From: Laburnicola sp. R22_1
Lineage: Eukaryota > Ascomycota > Dothideomycetes > Pleosporales > Didymosphaeriaceae
Direction of reading: 5' to 3'
Length of the DNA stretch: 64,000 nucleotides
Assembly (NCBI GenBank): GCA_014281115.1
Contig: JACONQ010000001.1
Span: forward strand, 1,426,001-1,490,000
Within the stretch, counting starts at the first letter, position 1. Each line of letters opens with the position of its first letter. Positions 48,898 through 59,663 of this stretch are shown here, piece after piece. A program made the position numbers and the translations under genes. Below the pieces are notes generated by a model. That model was given only the letters and a program-made list of their open reading frames with translations. It made no database searches and had not been told where the DNA came from.

Positions 48898-49663
48898 AGG
48901 GAACGGCTGACAGGATCAACGAGTGGCACATGGGTACGTGCTGTGTACGGTATAACGGAAAAGCATGCCATCGTGTAAAAGGCGTTATGCGATACGGTTG
49001 CAGGCTGGTTCGATGTTTGCTACACCCGCCGACGACGGTACGGTTGCCGTGGCATCTAACGGCCTTGTAGACCTGGGAAGAATATAAACTATTTCGAAAC
49101 ACCAGCAGGGGGGCTCTTTACGCATAACGATTTAGCTTGGCGATAGCAATATGTGATGCGATACTTCACTCACGCTCGCAGCTGTTTACTTCTTCCTATC
49201 AGTGTCTTAGAGTAGTTTGATCATCGTGCAATGCCATTGTAGTCGGTGGATTTTACAATCCTTTATTCAGCTATGAACAGACATAATCCCACCGCGCCCG
49301 GTTAGCATGCCGGACTCTCAAGGATTCAATGTAACCAGACCAATCGTCTCTATTTACACTATTTCGTGACGGACATTTAGTTGAACGGTCCCTCAAAAGC
49401 GAGACACTATAGAATGAGTCATTCAACGGCATGCAGTACTGTCTCCATACTCTTGACTTGAGGCTGTAAGCAGGACAAGAAATCCTTTGGTCTAATACTT
49501 TCGCAATTTAATTTCAAGAAGACGACTCCCAGTTTGTACAGCAAGTTCCATTTTACAAATCCAAAAGTCCAAAGACATCATTGCAAGCTCAGTATATTGT
49601 TACAGCTGACCGCAATCCTTGCAAGGTAGCTTACTTCGCCTTCTATCCAATCCTCACCCTAAC
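48898..49663. other. Intergenic, convergent 3' regions
   Basis: 766 bp between two converging genes. One TGAGTCA occurs at 49415-49421 but is not near a start codon. No gene or RNA is recognised. Confidence 0.5.
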
Positions 49664-50520
49664 CTAAATCGAAGATCCACCGTCGATACAAAGATTCTGA
49701 CCCGTTACACTATTACTCAACACCAGTGTCCTAACCTGGTCCGCAACATCTTCCACCGTGGTCAACCGCTTCAACTTGGTATTCTCGATCGCCTTGGTCC
49801 TCTTCGCCTCTGGAAACTTCAATCCCCACTCGGTCAACATCATCCCAGGACTAACGCTATTGACACGAATCTTCGGCGCCAGGATGACCGCCAATCCTTT
49901 TGCGAGGTGTATCTGCGCAGCTTTGGTGACACTGTACGCGAGACTCGAGCCGCTAGGCTTGACGCCTGCTACGCTCGCCGTAGTGATGAATGTGCCCTCG
50001 CTCTCAGCCAGAGCGTCTTTGGCGGCATACGCAAGCCATAGATGCGTCTTTACATTCATGACGAAGCATTTGTCCCAATCTTCGTCTGCCACTGCTTCCT
50101 CGATGTTGAGGAAGTTGGTCATACGCGTCCAGCCAGCGTTTGAGACGACGACGTCTAGACGGCCCATTGTTTTGATTGTTTCTTGGACGAGATTCTCGAC
50201 GGAGGGGCGGGAGGAGACGTCGGCTTGGAGGAGGTGGAAGCGAGGCGTTGAGGGGGAGGCGTGCGTGTTGGGGACTTTGGAGAGCTCGTCGACGAGCTGT
50301 TCGGCGCGAGATGCATTGGAGGCATAATTTATTACCTTTTGGAGGGTTAGCAAGAGTGATGGAAAGCAAGAGGAGCGGTAGATTCAGTTGACGATGCATA
50401 GTTCAAGAACAATTCAGAGGAAGCGCTCACGACTCGGAAATCTGGCGCAAGGACGCGAGCAATCTGAGCACCGAGGCCCGCCGAACTGGCGGTGATAAGA
50501 GCAACTTTATGGGCAGACAT
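49664..50520 (-). CDS. Short-chain dehydrogenase/reductase (SDR)
   Basis: Exons 50520-50431 and 50335-49664 code 253 residues, a classical SDR length. The nucleotide-binding motif is TASSAGLGAQIA (residues 10-21), the central strand carries NAG, and the active site has Ser in TTASVAG and Tyr/Lys in AYSVTKAA (YxxxK). It ends with the usual CIDGGSSI. The cofactor-discriminating position after strand 2 reads INYASNASRAEQ, where Asn/Ser/Arg would suit NADP(H). The substrate is not predictable. It is the last gene before the transposon island; its ATG is 184 bp from the first element. Confidence 0.9.
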
Positions 50521-50703
50521 AATGAATGATTGCTAGCAAAGAAAGATGGAAGAGAAAATGCGGATAGATGTGGGAGCTCTTCTAGCATCACATCGTTGGA
50601 GTTTGCGGGGCAGCATTCCGCAGTCGGAGGCAGGCCACGGAACCCTTCCGCATGTCCGAAGAAGAGCCACCATGCTGGCGACAGACCTTGGATGGGTAAG
50701 CTA

Positions 50704-52491
50704 AGCTAGCGCAGCCGGTTGTGAGACACCCAGGGATATGAGACACCGCGCAGAAATCCTCCACCCCTCAAAAAAATCGCGATATCTCCACATCCACCCT
50801 ACCAAAATGGCCAATCGTGAGGCAGCAATTCAAGCAGCTATTACCGATCTCAATGCTGGCGTTTTTCCTAGTCAACAAGCTGCTGCAAAGGCACACAACA
50901 TCCCCCTAGCCACGCTCTCAAGGCGCGTACGCGGTTCACAAAACTGGCAAAACAGCCACGTATACCAGCAACGATTAACTCCACAACAAGAGGACTTCCT
51001 TGTACAATGGATACTTGAAGAGGACGCACGCGGGTATCCTCCTTCTCACGCTCGTACACGAGAAATAGCGAATCGAATCCTAAGGATGAACGGCGAGCCC
51101 ACGTTAGTGGGTAAACACTGGATATCCCACTTCATCAAACGCAACCCACGCGTCGCCTCTATTATAGGTAGGAAGATTGAGGCTGCGAGAGCTGAGGGAG
51201 CAACTTAGGAGGCAATACGCGAGTTTCTTGAGCTCTATAAGCAGCTCCGCGTTGAGCTGAACATACGCAATGAGGATATATGGAATATAGACAAGACTGG
51301 CAAGGCCCTAGGTGTATGTGCAAACACTAGAGTACTCGCAGACAGCCAGAAAACAAAGGCTTACTATCAGTCGCTAGAGAATCGCGAGTGGGCGTCGATA
51401 ATTGAGTGCGTTTCAGCAATGGGCAAGAAGCTGAGGCCTGCGGTTATTTTCAAAGGCAAACACCTACAGAGCACCTGGTTTCTATTAATAATACCTGACT
51501 GGCTATACGCAACCTTAGAGAATGGCTGGACATCTAACGTAATTGGCGTTGAGTGGCTGCAACGCGTATTTCTGCCAGAAACTGCGCCCTTGGAGGATCG
51601 CTGGAGGATGCTGATTTTGGATGGCCACGGCAGCTATGTGGACCTAGACTTCCTATAGATCTGTAAGCAGAATAAAGTCAGGCTTCTATTTCTCCCTGCT
51701 TACTTATCTCACGTTCTGCAGCCCCTAGATCTCTCTGTTTTCTTAGTAGTAAAACAATTCTATCGCCAGCAGATCCAGGAGTTATCACACCTTAATAATG
51801 CTGCCCTAGTTAAAAAGGAACGCTTTATTACTGCCTACTACGTTGCTAGAGAGGGTGCAATCACTAAGAGAGTTATTTGCGCTGGATAGGCTACTGCAGG
51901 CATCTGCCCATTAAACATTAAGCGAGTAATTAACTCATCTTAAGTCGCTCGAAGGCCTGTTACGCCACCTCGCCAGAATCAAGCTCAACAACTAATCGAG
52001 AGCTATCTCTCTACCCCCCACGGCCCTTATGATCTGTTTATAGCTCAGCGAGCGCTTCACAAAGAGCAGAGTATAGGCCGGAAGGTTCACTAACTATTTA
52101 AAAAAGCTAGCAAGGCAATTGCAGTTGCAAATACTCGCTTAGTAGCGCTAGAAGCAGAGAACAAACGATTGCAGAGCCAACTTGAGGCTCTTAAGCCTCA
52201 AGCACCACAAAAGAGGGTTTGTATGGACCCAAATCAACGCTTTGCCAACGTAGATACGATTAAGATAGCAGTAGAGGCCTCTAAGCTTATAAAGCAACAA
52301 AACAATAGTCCTAACAAAGAAAAGGAGGCAGAAAAACTAGCAGTAGAAGTAGCAGCTAAAACTCTGCAATCTATGTGTAGTGAGTGGCAATTGTAATTAC
52401 GCTGAATCAATTATCGCGATTTTTTGAAGGGTGGAGGATTTCTGCGCGGTGTCTCATATCCCTGGGTGTCTCACAACCGGCTGCGCTAGCT
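50704..52491 (+). mobile_element. Fot1/pogo-type DNA transposon, element 1
   Basis: 1788 bp, TA target duplications at 50702-50703 and 52492-52493. Terminal inverted repeats are about 80 bp, starting AGCTAGCGCAGCCGG; the outer 60 or so bases are identical at both ends. Inside the TIR a GAGACACC motif occurs twice (TGTGAGACACCC and ATGAGACACCGC), likely transposase-binding iterons. It carries one transposase frame riddled with stops. Confidence 0.9.
50807..52396 (+). pseudogene. Pogo-type transposase, full frame with five premature stops
   Basis: One frame of 530 codons from the ATG at 50807 to the TAA at 52394-52396 has no indel. It is broken by stops at 51206, 51656, 51887, 51941 and 52091. 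At four of these, element 4 has Trp or Gln in the aligned position (FLWACKQ, AGWRAAG, SSQVIGRP, TRQAFQ). All are thus explained by C-to-T or G-to-A transitions at CA/TG, the RIP pattern. An N-terminal HTH/CENP-B-type DNA-binding region (AAAKAHNIPLATLSRRVRG) is followed by a DDE_1 core with Asp in NIDKTG, LILDGHGSY and LQPLDLSVF. The coiled-coil C-terminus ends SMCSEWQL. Confidence 0.9.
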
Positions 52492-52500
52492 TAGCGCATA

Positions 52501-54636
52501 CCGTATTCGGCCACTCAACGCACAGACCCCACTCAACGCACAGTTAACACTAAAAATCGTATATTTTCAACACCTCATAACTCCACCAATATGGACCCGA
52601 TCGACGCAGCTGTTGAAGCTTTAAAATCCCTAGAGCTAGGAGAACGTCCTAATATATCCCAGGTTGCTCGGGAGTACGGCGTTAAGCGGTCGCGGCTCTC
52701 GAAGCGCTATCAAGGGGTTCAGGGCACCTATGCAACTCAGGCCGAAAAAAAGCAACTCCTCAACAATACACAGAAAAAACAGCTACTACAGTACATTGAT
52801 AAGCTGTGTGTACAAGGCCTACCCCCTACGAGAGAGATGATACGAAATTTCGCTAGAGAAATAGCACATCAAGAGCCAGGAAATCACTGGGTTAATCGCT
52901 ACATTGCGCGGCATCAAATTAACCTTATATCGCGATAGACATCTAGCATCGATAGCCAGCGCTACAAAGCCGATTCAGCCTTCAAATACGCCCTCTATTT
53001 CAAGCTTTTAGACAATAAGATCAAGCAGTACAACATCGCACCATCAAATATATACAATATGGATAAGAAGGGCTTCTTAATCGGGGTAGTGTCAAAAATG
53101 AAGCGCGTGTTCTCTCGACAGCGATATGAGCAAGGAGGCGTCAAGCAGGTACTCCAGGACGGCAATAGAGAGTGGATAGCAACAATAGCTTGTATATGCG
53201 CCGACAGCAGCTCTCTCAAACCTGCCCTAATATATCAGGCGGCTTCTGGCAACATCCAGGACACATAGCTACAAGATTTCAATCCTCAAGAGCACCAGGC
53301 CTTTTTCGCCTCATCACCATCTAGATGGACAAACAACGAACTTGGGATTGCCTGGCTTAAGAGGTGCTTTCAAGAGGAGACTAAGAAGAAGGCAAAGCGC
53401 GACTATCGACTCCTAATTCTTGATGGGCATAGCTCACACGTTACTATAGAGTTTATCGAGTTCTGCAATCAAAATCGAATCCTCCTAGCTATCTACCCGC
53501 CGCATTCAACTCATACGCTACAGCCTCTAGATGTCTGCCTTTTTAAGCCTCTTTCAGCTGCATATACAAAAGAGCTCTCCGAATTCATGTATAACAGCCA
53601 AGGACTCACATCTATCACTAAGCGCGACTTCTTCCGCTTCTTCTATAAGGCATACAGAGTTGCATTCGCCAAAGAAACAATTATTAACGCCTTCAAAGTT
53701 ACTGGCATCTCTCCGCTGAATAGCAACGCTATATTAAAGAAATTTAAGGATCTAGAGCCTAAGAGGCCATCAAGCAGCGATAGCACGTCGTCAGTACTCT
53801 CTGCAAGCGATTGGCGTAAAATTGAAGGACTTCTACGACAGGTAGTTGAGGATCTTAATAATAAACGCGTCTCGCAGCTGTCTCACACAATACACGCAAT
53901 AGCAACTCAGAAACAGCTCGTCCAGCACGAAAACGATCGCCTTAGAGATGCCCTTTTCAATAAGAAGAAGCGCCGTAAGCGTGGCAAGGCATTACTACTT
54001 GAACCCTCTAAGAATTACGCTGGCGGCGCCGTCTTCTGGTCGCCATCAAAAGTTGAGGCTGCCCGCAATCGCCAGGCTAAAAAAGACGCCAAAGCAGAAG
54101 AACTACAACACTAGAAGGAGCGCGACAAGCTAGCTAAGGAGCAGAAAAAGCAGGAGAAACAGGCTATGCTTGAGCAAAGGGCGCAGAAAAGGATGGCTGC
54201 AAAAGAGGTTAGGTTGCAAGAACAGCAGAGGAAGGCGGCAGGGCGCGAAGAAGATCTACTTGCGCGCGCAGCTGAAAAGCAACTCAGGACTGATATACAA
54301 TTGGCCAAAAAGGGTAAGGCGCGTAGCCTCGAGGCTCCTGCACCTCCTGCTTATATTATTAAGGACCTAGAGGTTAATGTTAAGGATCTATTAGTTATTG
54401 AAGGGGTGGTGGAGGCATCCGGCCCATCAACGCGCACTCGCAAAGTACGCCTCCCACAGAGGTATCACACGTAGTTTATCGTTGCCAATCGATTTATCAA
54501 GCTTCTGCAAATGCTACTCTAAAAAATCTAGTGATTTTACGATATATATAGAGCTCTGCAGCTTCAAAAGTAATAGTGGTGGCTATCCTCAAACTGTGCG
54601 TTGAGTGGGGTCTGTGCGTTGAGTGGCCGAATTCGG
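52501..54636 (+). mobile_element. Pogo-type DNA transposon, element 2 (distinct family)
   Basis: 2136 bp, TA duplications at 52499-52500 and 54637-54638. The TIRs are about 45 bp with one mismatch. Each holds two direct copies of CCACTCAACGCACAG, the probable binding site. The transposase is longer than, and only distantly related to, those of elements 1, 3 and 4. Confidence 0.9.
52591..54474 (+). pseudogene. Pogo-type transposase, full frame with three premature stops
   Basis: A single frame of 628 codons with no indel is interrupted by TAG at 52936, 53266 and 54112. The N-terminal helix-turn-helix (SQVAREYGVKRSRLSKRYQG) is followed by a CENP-B-type second domain, then the DDE_1 core with Asp in NMDKKG, LILDGHSSH and LQPLDVCLF. 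A Lys/Arg/Glu-rich coiled-coil C-terminus of about 200 residues follows (KERDKLAKEQKKQEKQA and on). The stops are TAG and fit Trp or Gln codons altered by transition. No paralogue in the window allows direct comparison. Confidence 0.88.
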
Positions 54637-54640
54637 TATA

Positions 54641-56403
54641 GTTCCTGCGCACATAGGTTCCTGCGCACCTCACCAAAACGCGACACCTGCACAAAACACG
54701 TCAGATTTCTCCACAACGCTCTGCAACAATGGATGCTTGTGAGACTGCTATATCGCGAGCTCTTTCTGATCTCTCTATAGGTATTTTTTCTAGCCGAAGG
54801 GCTGCAGCTAAGGCGTACGGGGTCCCTGAGTCTACACTACGCAACCGTCTTAATGGCGCAACGAATAGTGCGCTCAGCCATCAGCATCAGCAGCGGCTGA
54901 CTCCTCTACAAGAGGACTTCCTAGTAGACTGGATCCTCGAAGAAGACGCACGCGCCTGCCCTCCCTCACACGCTCGCGCTCAAGAAATGGCCAATCGAAT
55001 CCTACGTATGAACGGCGATAGTCAGCCTATTAGTAAACTCTAGCTCTCACACTTTATTAAGCGACAGCCACGCGTCGCCTCAGTTATTAGTAGAAAGCTC
55101 GAGGCTCAGAGAGCTGATGCAGCGACTCTAGAGCAGTTGCGCGCGTTCCTAGAGCGCTATAAGCAGACTCAACAGCGGCTCAACATACAGGCGGAGAATA
55201 CATACAATATGGATAAGACTGGCGTTGCTCTAGGAGTATGTACAAACACTAGAGTACTCTCTAGTAGTCAGAAAAAGAAGGCTTATATTCGGTCTCCAGA
55301 GAATCGCGAGTGGGTCTCTATAATTAAGTGTGTGTCGGCGATAGGGCGGAAACTACGCTGCGCGGTCATCTTCAAAGGCCAGAGCCTACAAACTACCTGG
55401 TTCCCATCATCCTACGTACCTAGCTGGCTGTATACAACCTCAGAGAACAGATAGACATTAAAAGCAATAGGTGTTAAGTGGCTGCAGCGCATATTTATAC
55501 CTGAGACAGCTGTAGGTGATAGCTAGTACCGCCTCCTTATCCTTAACGGCCACGGCAGCTACATTAATATAGAGTTCCTATGGCTCTGTAAACAGCATCG
55601 AATAGAGCTCCTATACCTACCTGCGCATACCTCGCACGTCCTACAGCCTCTAGATCTCGCCCCTTTCTCCGTTATCAAGTCTAGTTACCGACGCCAGATC
55701 CAGGAGCTTGCATCGCTTGACAACGCCGCACCTGTTAAGAAGGAGCGCTTTATTGCCTGCTATTATCAAGCTAGGGAGGAAGGCTTCACAGAGCGTGTGA
55801 TTCGAGCTAGCTGGCAGGCTGCTGGTATCTGCCCATTCAACATTAATCACGTGCTCAGCTCGTCGCAAGTCTCCCAGAGGCCTACTACGCCTACGCATCA
55901 GCAGCAGCCTCAGCAGCAGCCTTAGAGCTTCCTCTCGAACCCTTAAGGCCCTCGCGATCTCTATATAGCGCAGCGCGACGTCTAGAGCGTCGAGAATCTA
56001 GGTCGTAGGACCCGGCTACTCCTACAGAAAGCAGGTAAGGCTCTAGCAGCTGCAAATGCTAGAGCTGCAGGGCTAGAATCAGAGAAAAGACGCCTTGAGT
56101 ATCATCTACAGACTACTAGCTCTTAGCGTCCTCGAAAGCGCGTTCAAATAGACCCAAATCGACGCTTTGCAGAGGTAGAGACTATCGTAGAGGCTATACG
56201 CGCAGCTGAGGCTGCAGGAGCTCAGCAGCAAAGATCTACTATAGTAAGCGCTTCAGAGACAGCTACTATAGTTACAGCAGCTGCAGCGCTTGAATCTATG
56301 TGTACACAATGGCAATTATAAGAGCGTTGTGGAGAAATCTGACGTGTTTTGTGTAGGTGACGCGTTTTGGTGAGGTGCGCAGGAACCCTATGTGCGCAGG
56401 AAC
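54641..56403 (+). mobile_element. Fot1/pogo-type DNA transposon, element 3
   Basis: 1763 bp, TA duplications at 54639-54640 and 56404-56405. The TIRs are about 85 bp with a few differences, starting GTTCCTGCGCAC. That 12-mer occurs twice in tandem at each end. Only the TA pair 54637-54640 separates it from element 2. Confidence 0.9.
54729..56321 (+). pseudogene. Pogo-type transposase, full frame with seven premature stops
   Basis: A frame of 531 codons without indels is interrupted at 55041, 55452, 55524, 55923, 55944, 55983 and 56124. Aligned to elements 1 and 4, the stops at 55041 and 55452 replace Trp (KHW/KRW, NGW). Those at 55524 and 56124 replace Gln (GSQY, SSQK). These are RIP-type transitions. 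The domain plan is the same as in element 1: HTH (AAAKAYGVPESTLRNRLNG), the DDE core with NMDKTG, NGHGSYI (the Asp before Gly is Asn here) and LQPLDLAPF, and the conserved end SMCTQWQL. Confidence 0.9.
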
Positions 56404-56414
56404 TATATGCGCTA

Positions 56415-58198
56415 AGCTCGCGCACAAGGAACTCGCGCACCCCTAGTTCTCGCGCACCCCCACCAAATCGCGCCCCCTCACAAAGACGCGTATTTTATCA
56501 ACACTTCTTGTTCAATATGGATATACGCGAGCAGAGTATACAATTTGCTATCGCGCAATACAATGCTGGCGTTTTTACAAGCCAACGAGCCGCCGCAAAG
56601 GCCTACGGTGTTCCTCCCTCCACCCTACGCGATCGACTAGGTGGCATGGCGAACAGACGCGCCAGCCACGCCAACCAGCAGCGATTGACACCGGATCAAG
56701 AAAGCTTCCTAGTAGAGTGGATTCTTGAGCAGGATACCAATGGCTACCCTCCTCGCACGCGCGCGCTCGAGAAATGGCGACCCGAATTCTCCGTATGAAC
56801 GGCGACGTAGAGCCTCTAGGCAAAAGGTGGATGCAACACTTTATACAGCGCAACCCACGCGTTGCTTCTGTTATAGGGAGAAAGCTAGATACAAGCCGCG
56901 CTGAGGCAGCTACACCAGAACAAATCAACGCGTTTCTTGAGCTATTTGAGCGCGTCAGAATCAGGCTAGGCATACAGGCAGAGAATATCTGGAATATTAA
57001 TGAGACTGGTATTGCCCTTGGTGTAGGTACCAACTCCAGGGTGCTCGCAAATAGCCAAAAAGAAAGGCTTACATCAAGTCGCCAGAGAATCGCGAGTGGG
57101 TCTCAATAATTGAGGCTGTATCAGCTACAGGGCAGAAGCTGCCCTGCGCTGTTATTTTCAAAGGCCAGAGCCTACAAACAACCTGGTTTCCAGCATCTAT
57201 ACCAAATTGGCTCTATACAACCTCAGAGAATGGGTGGACCTCGCAGGAGATAGGCCTTGAGTGGTTGCGCCGGCTCTTTCTACCAGAATCAGCGCCTAAG
57301 GGTAGCCAATACCGGCTACTCCTCTGCGACGCGCATAGTAGCCATGTGAATATTGAGTTCCTCTGGGCTTGCAAGCAGGCTCGAGTAGAGCTTCTATTTC
57401 TACCAGCTCATTCAACACACCTCCTACAGCCGCTAGATCTATCAGGGTTCTCGGTTATTAAGTCGAACTATAAAAATCACATACGCGACCTGGCGAGCCT
57501 CGACGACGCCGCGCCTATTAAGAAGGCGCGCTTTATTAGCTACTACCACCTAGCCAGAGAGGAAGGCCTCTCAGAGAGGGTGATTCGGGCTGGCTGGCGC
57601 GCTGCTGGTCTTGTTCCCTATAACCCTAATCAGGTACTTCTATCCTCACAGGTTATAGGCAGGCCAGCAACGCCGCCACGCCTACCTCAGGACCTCAACG
57701 CGATCAATACGCTCTATCGCACCCCTCAGAAACCTCAGGACGTGTACGCAACTCAGAAACATATTGAGAGGTCACAAGAGCTATTAAAACCTACGCGCCA
57801 GGCATTCCAAAAATGAGCAAGGCAATAGCTATTAGCAATAGTCGAGCAGCAAAGCAGGAATCAATAATCTCTCGCCTACAGTATCAACTAGAGGCTACTA
57901 GCTCTCAGAAAAAGCGGAAACGAATCACTGTAGATTACAACCAAAGATTTGCTGATATTGAGAGTATCAAGCGTACAGTTGATCAAGCTGCTGCTGCAGA
58001 AGCTCAGAGCTCTAGGCCTAGAGCTCAGAGGCGTGCTGTAGCTACAGGGAGGGCAGCGCCTGATACTACCTTTCAATCTATGTGCATGGAGTGGCAATTA
58101 GAATAGGCGTTAATAAAATACGCGTCTTTTTTGTGCGGGTGCGCGATTTGGTGGGGTGCGCGAGTACTAGGGGTGCGCGAGTTCCTTGTGCGCGAGCT
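56415..58198 (+). mobile_element. Fot1/pogo-type DNA transposon, element 4
   Basis: 1784 bp, TA duplications at 56413-56414 and 58199-58200. The TIRs are about 85 bp, starting AGCTCGCGCACAAGG, with CTCGCGCAC present three times in each end. The tip differs from element 1's by one base in the first ten (AGCTcGCGCA). Confidence 0.9.
56517..58106 (+). pseudogene. Pogo-type transposase with three single-base losses and no premature stops
   Basis: The protein is readable end to end in three frames. MDIREQSIQFAIAQYNAGVF starts at 56517. The frame shifts near 56752, again near 57057 within an A-run, and near 57811 in another A-run. Each shift is explained by one missing base. The frame otherwise contains no nonsense codons, and with the three bases counted the length is 531 codons, the same as element 3. 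The first DDE aspartate is Asn (NINETG at 56999-57001, AAT for GAT). The second and third (LLLCDAHSSH, LQPLDLSGF) are intact. The end SMCMEWQLE is conserved. Confidence 0.9.
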
Positions 58199-58200
58199 TA

Positions 58201-59663
58201 GCTTAGAAAATTTGACAAAAAGAGTGGAAGCTCTGTGTTAAATGTAGCACGAGTTTAGGAAGTTGTAGATCATTACGTGAGCTCGTTAGGGAGGCCTTCC
58301 TGGGATGACAGGTAAGAACGACTGAACGTACACCATTTTGCGGTCATAATGGAACTTCCTGCAGTGTCTGACGGCCAGGAGCTTGGAAATAGTAGGCCGG
58401 ATTCAAAAGGAATCTATGTTCAAGTCTCACGTCGTCGGCCATAGCGGAGGTTCAAAGCGGAGAGAGCTCTGCGCAAAGCGTCGTAGCGCTCAGCGCTCAG
58501 CATGTACAACATCCGTTTCGTGTCACAACGTGGAAGCCCTCCTCGCGTCGCGTGTGTCACGAAACACAGCATGCAGCACCTGAACAAAGATATCGTCAGA
58601 CATCAGACAGAGCGGCAAAGCCAACACGTCTGCAAGGGCGCGGGAATATGCATGATGATCTGTGTGTCGCGACACGAAAAGTAATGACGAAAAAATAGAC
58701 GAGCTTTCTGAAACACATGGACAAGACGCTCTCGGACCGCTGGCTAGAAAGGGAAACTCTGTGAGGATGCCTGGCAGTCGGGTGGTTACATCTGATGGTT
58801 TGGGGGTGACATGGAAGCGTATCATGTCACGGTGGTAACTCATCCCAGCTTCCACGCTTCACCGCAAAGTCGCCTGAAGGTCTCACTGCTCAGTCTCGGA
58901 GAATCAAAAGAAACACAATATCAACTCATTTCGCTTGCGGCACAACACGATGCGCCGCATGCGATACTCTGCGCGATCCTTGTTGATACCTGGCTAGTAA
59001 GCGAGAGGGAACGAAGCAGTTACACGGCACAGTCACGGCAACAGGCAGGCCGCAAGACCCACGCGGACGGATTGGCCCATGAGGCGGCGCGACCATGTAC
59101 CAAGCGTTGTGGCGTCTGTCGCAATCTTGTTTTTCAAGGGGAATCCCGTTCCCATGTAAGCTGCAATGGGAGATCGACAGGTACCAGGCTTACAACCGGA
59201 CATCAATCGCGCTTCTTGTGTCAGACTCCTACAAACCATTGCCAACGAGACAAAAACGGATAATGCGTACTTCGCACCAAAATCACCCACAATAGCATAA
59301 GAACAAACAAAAGAGCGGAAACCATGTCAATTAAACTTCTCGACCCATCTAAGTAAACTGAATCTATGAACATGGTGATCCACAAGACCACACACAAGTA
59401 CCTCCGAGCTAGATATTGGCAGTAGCTCATCGACCAGGCGTAATATTAAGGTGTACAATCGAAATAGCGTTGCGGTACCAGGCGCGCAACCATGGTGAGG
59501 ACACCGCAGAACTCCGTCCTCGCAATGAACCCATCGCGAAGCCGAGTCGCTGAAGGTCATTAACCATGCCAGAATCCAATCCTCATCTTCTCATCACCGT
59601 CCCAGTCCAACTCGTAGAACCCCAGGACTAGACCAGCCCAGAGATCTGTAGAGTGGAAGCTGC
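58201..59663. other. Gene-poor region right of the transposon island
   Basis: 1.46 kb between element 4 and the 3' end of the GPI-protein gene. Short open frames exist on both strands, but none shows a recognisable motif or protein-like composition. No repeat is shared with the island. Confidence 0.5.

Larger units (their letters stand above)
50697..58205. repeat. Transposon island built into a 30-bp perfect palindrome
   Basis: Four elements lie side by side, each flanked by a TA duplication. Joining the pieces outside them (50697-50703, 52494-52500, 54639-54640, 56406-56414, 58201-58205), with one TA kept per site, gives arm TAAGCTAGCGCATAT followed directly by its own reverse complement. 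The result is a perfect 30-bp palindrome flanked by GATGGG and GAAAATTTG. The insertions use the inner left TA, two of the three central TAs and the inner right TA. The first 12 bases of the arm equal the target TA plus the first ten bases of element 1's inverted repeat. Confidence 0.85.

Noticed and set aside
49290..49345. tRNA-like string with GGTTAGCATGCCGGACTCTC
   Set aside because: Resembles an anticodon-arm region but lacks a matching acceptor stem and T-loop.
50697..58205. Island interpreted as elements nested inside one another
   Set aside because: TIRs and TA duplications delimit four complete, adjacent elements. None interrupts another's interior.
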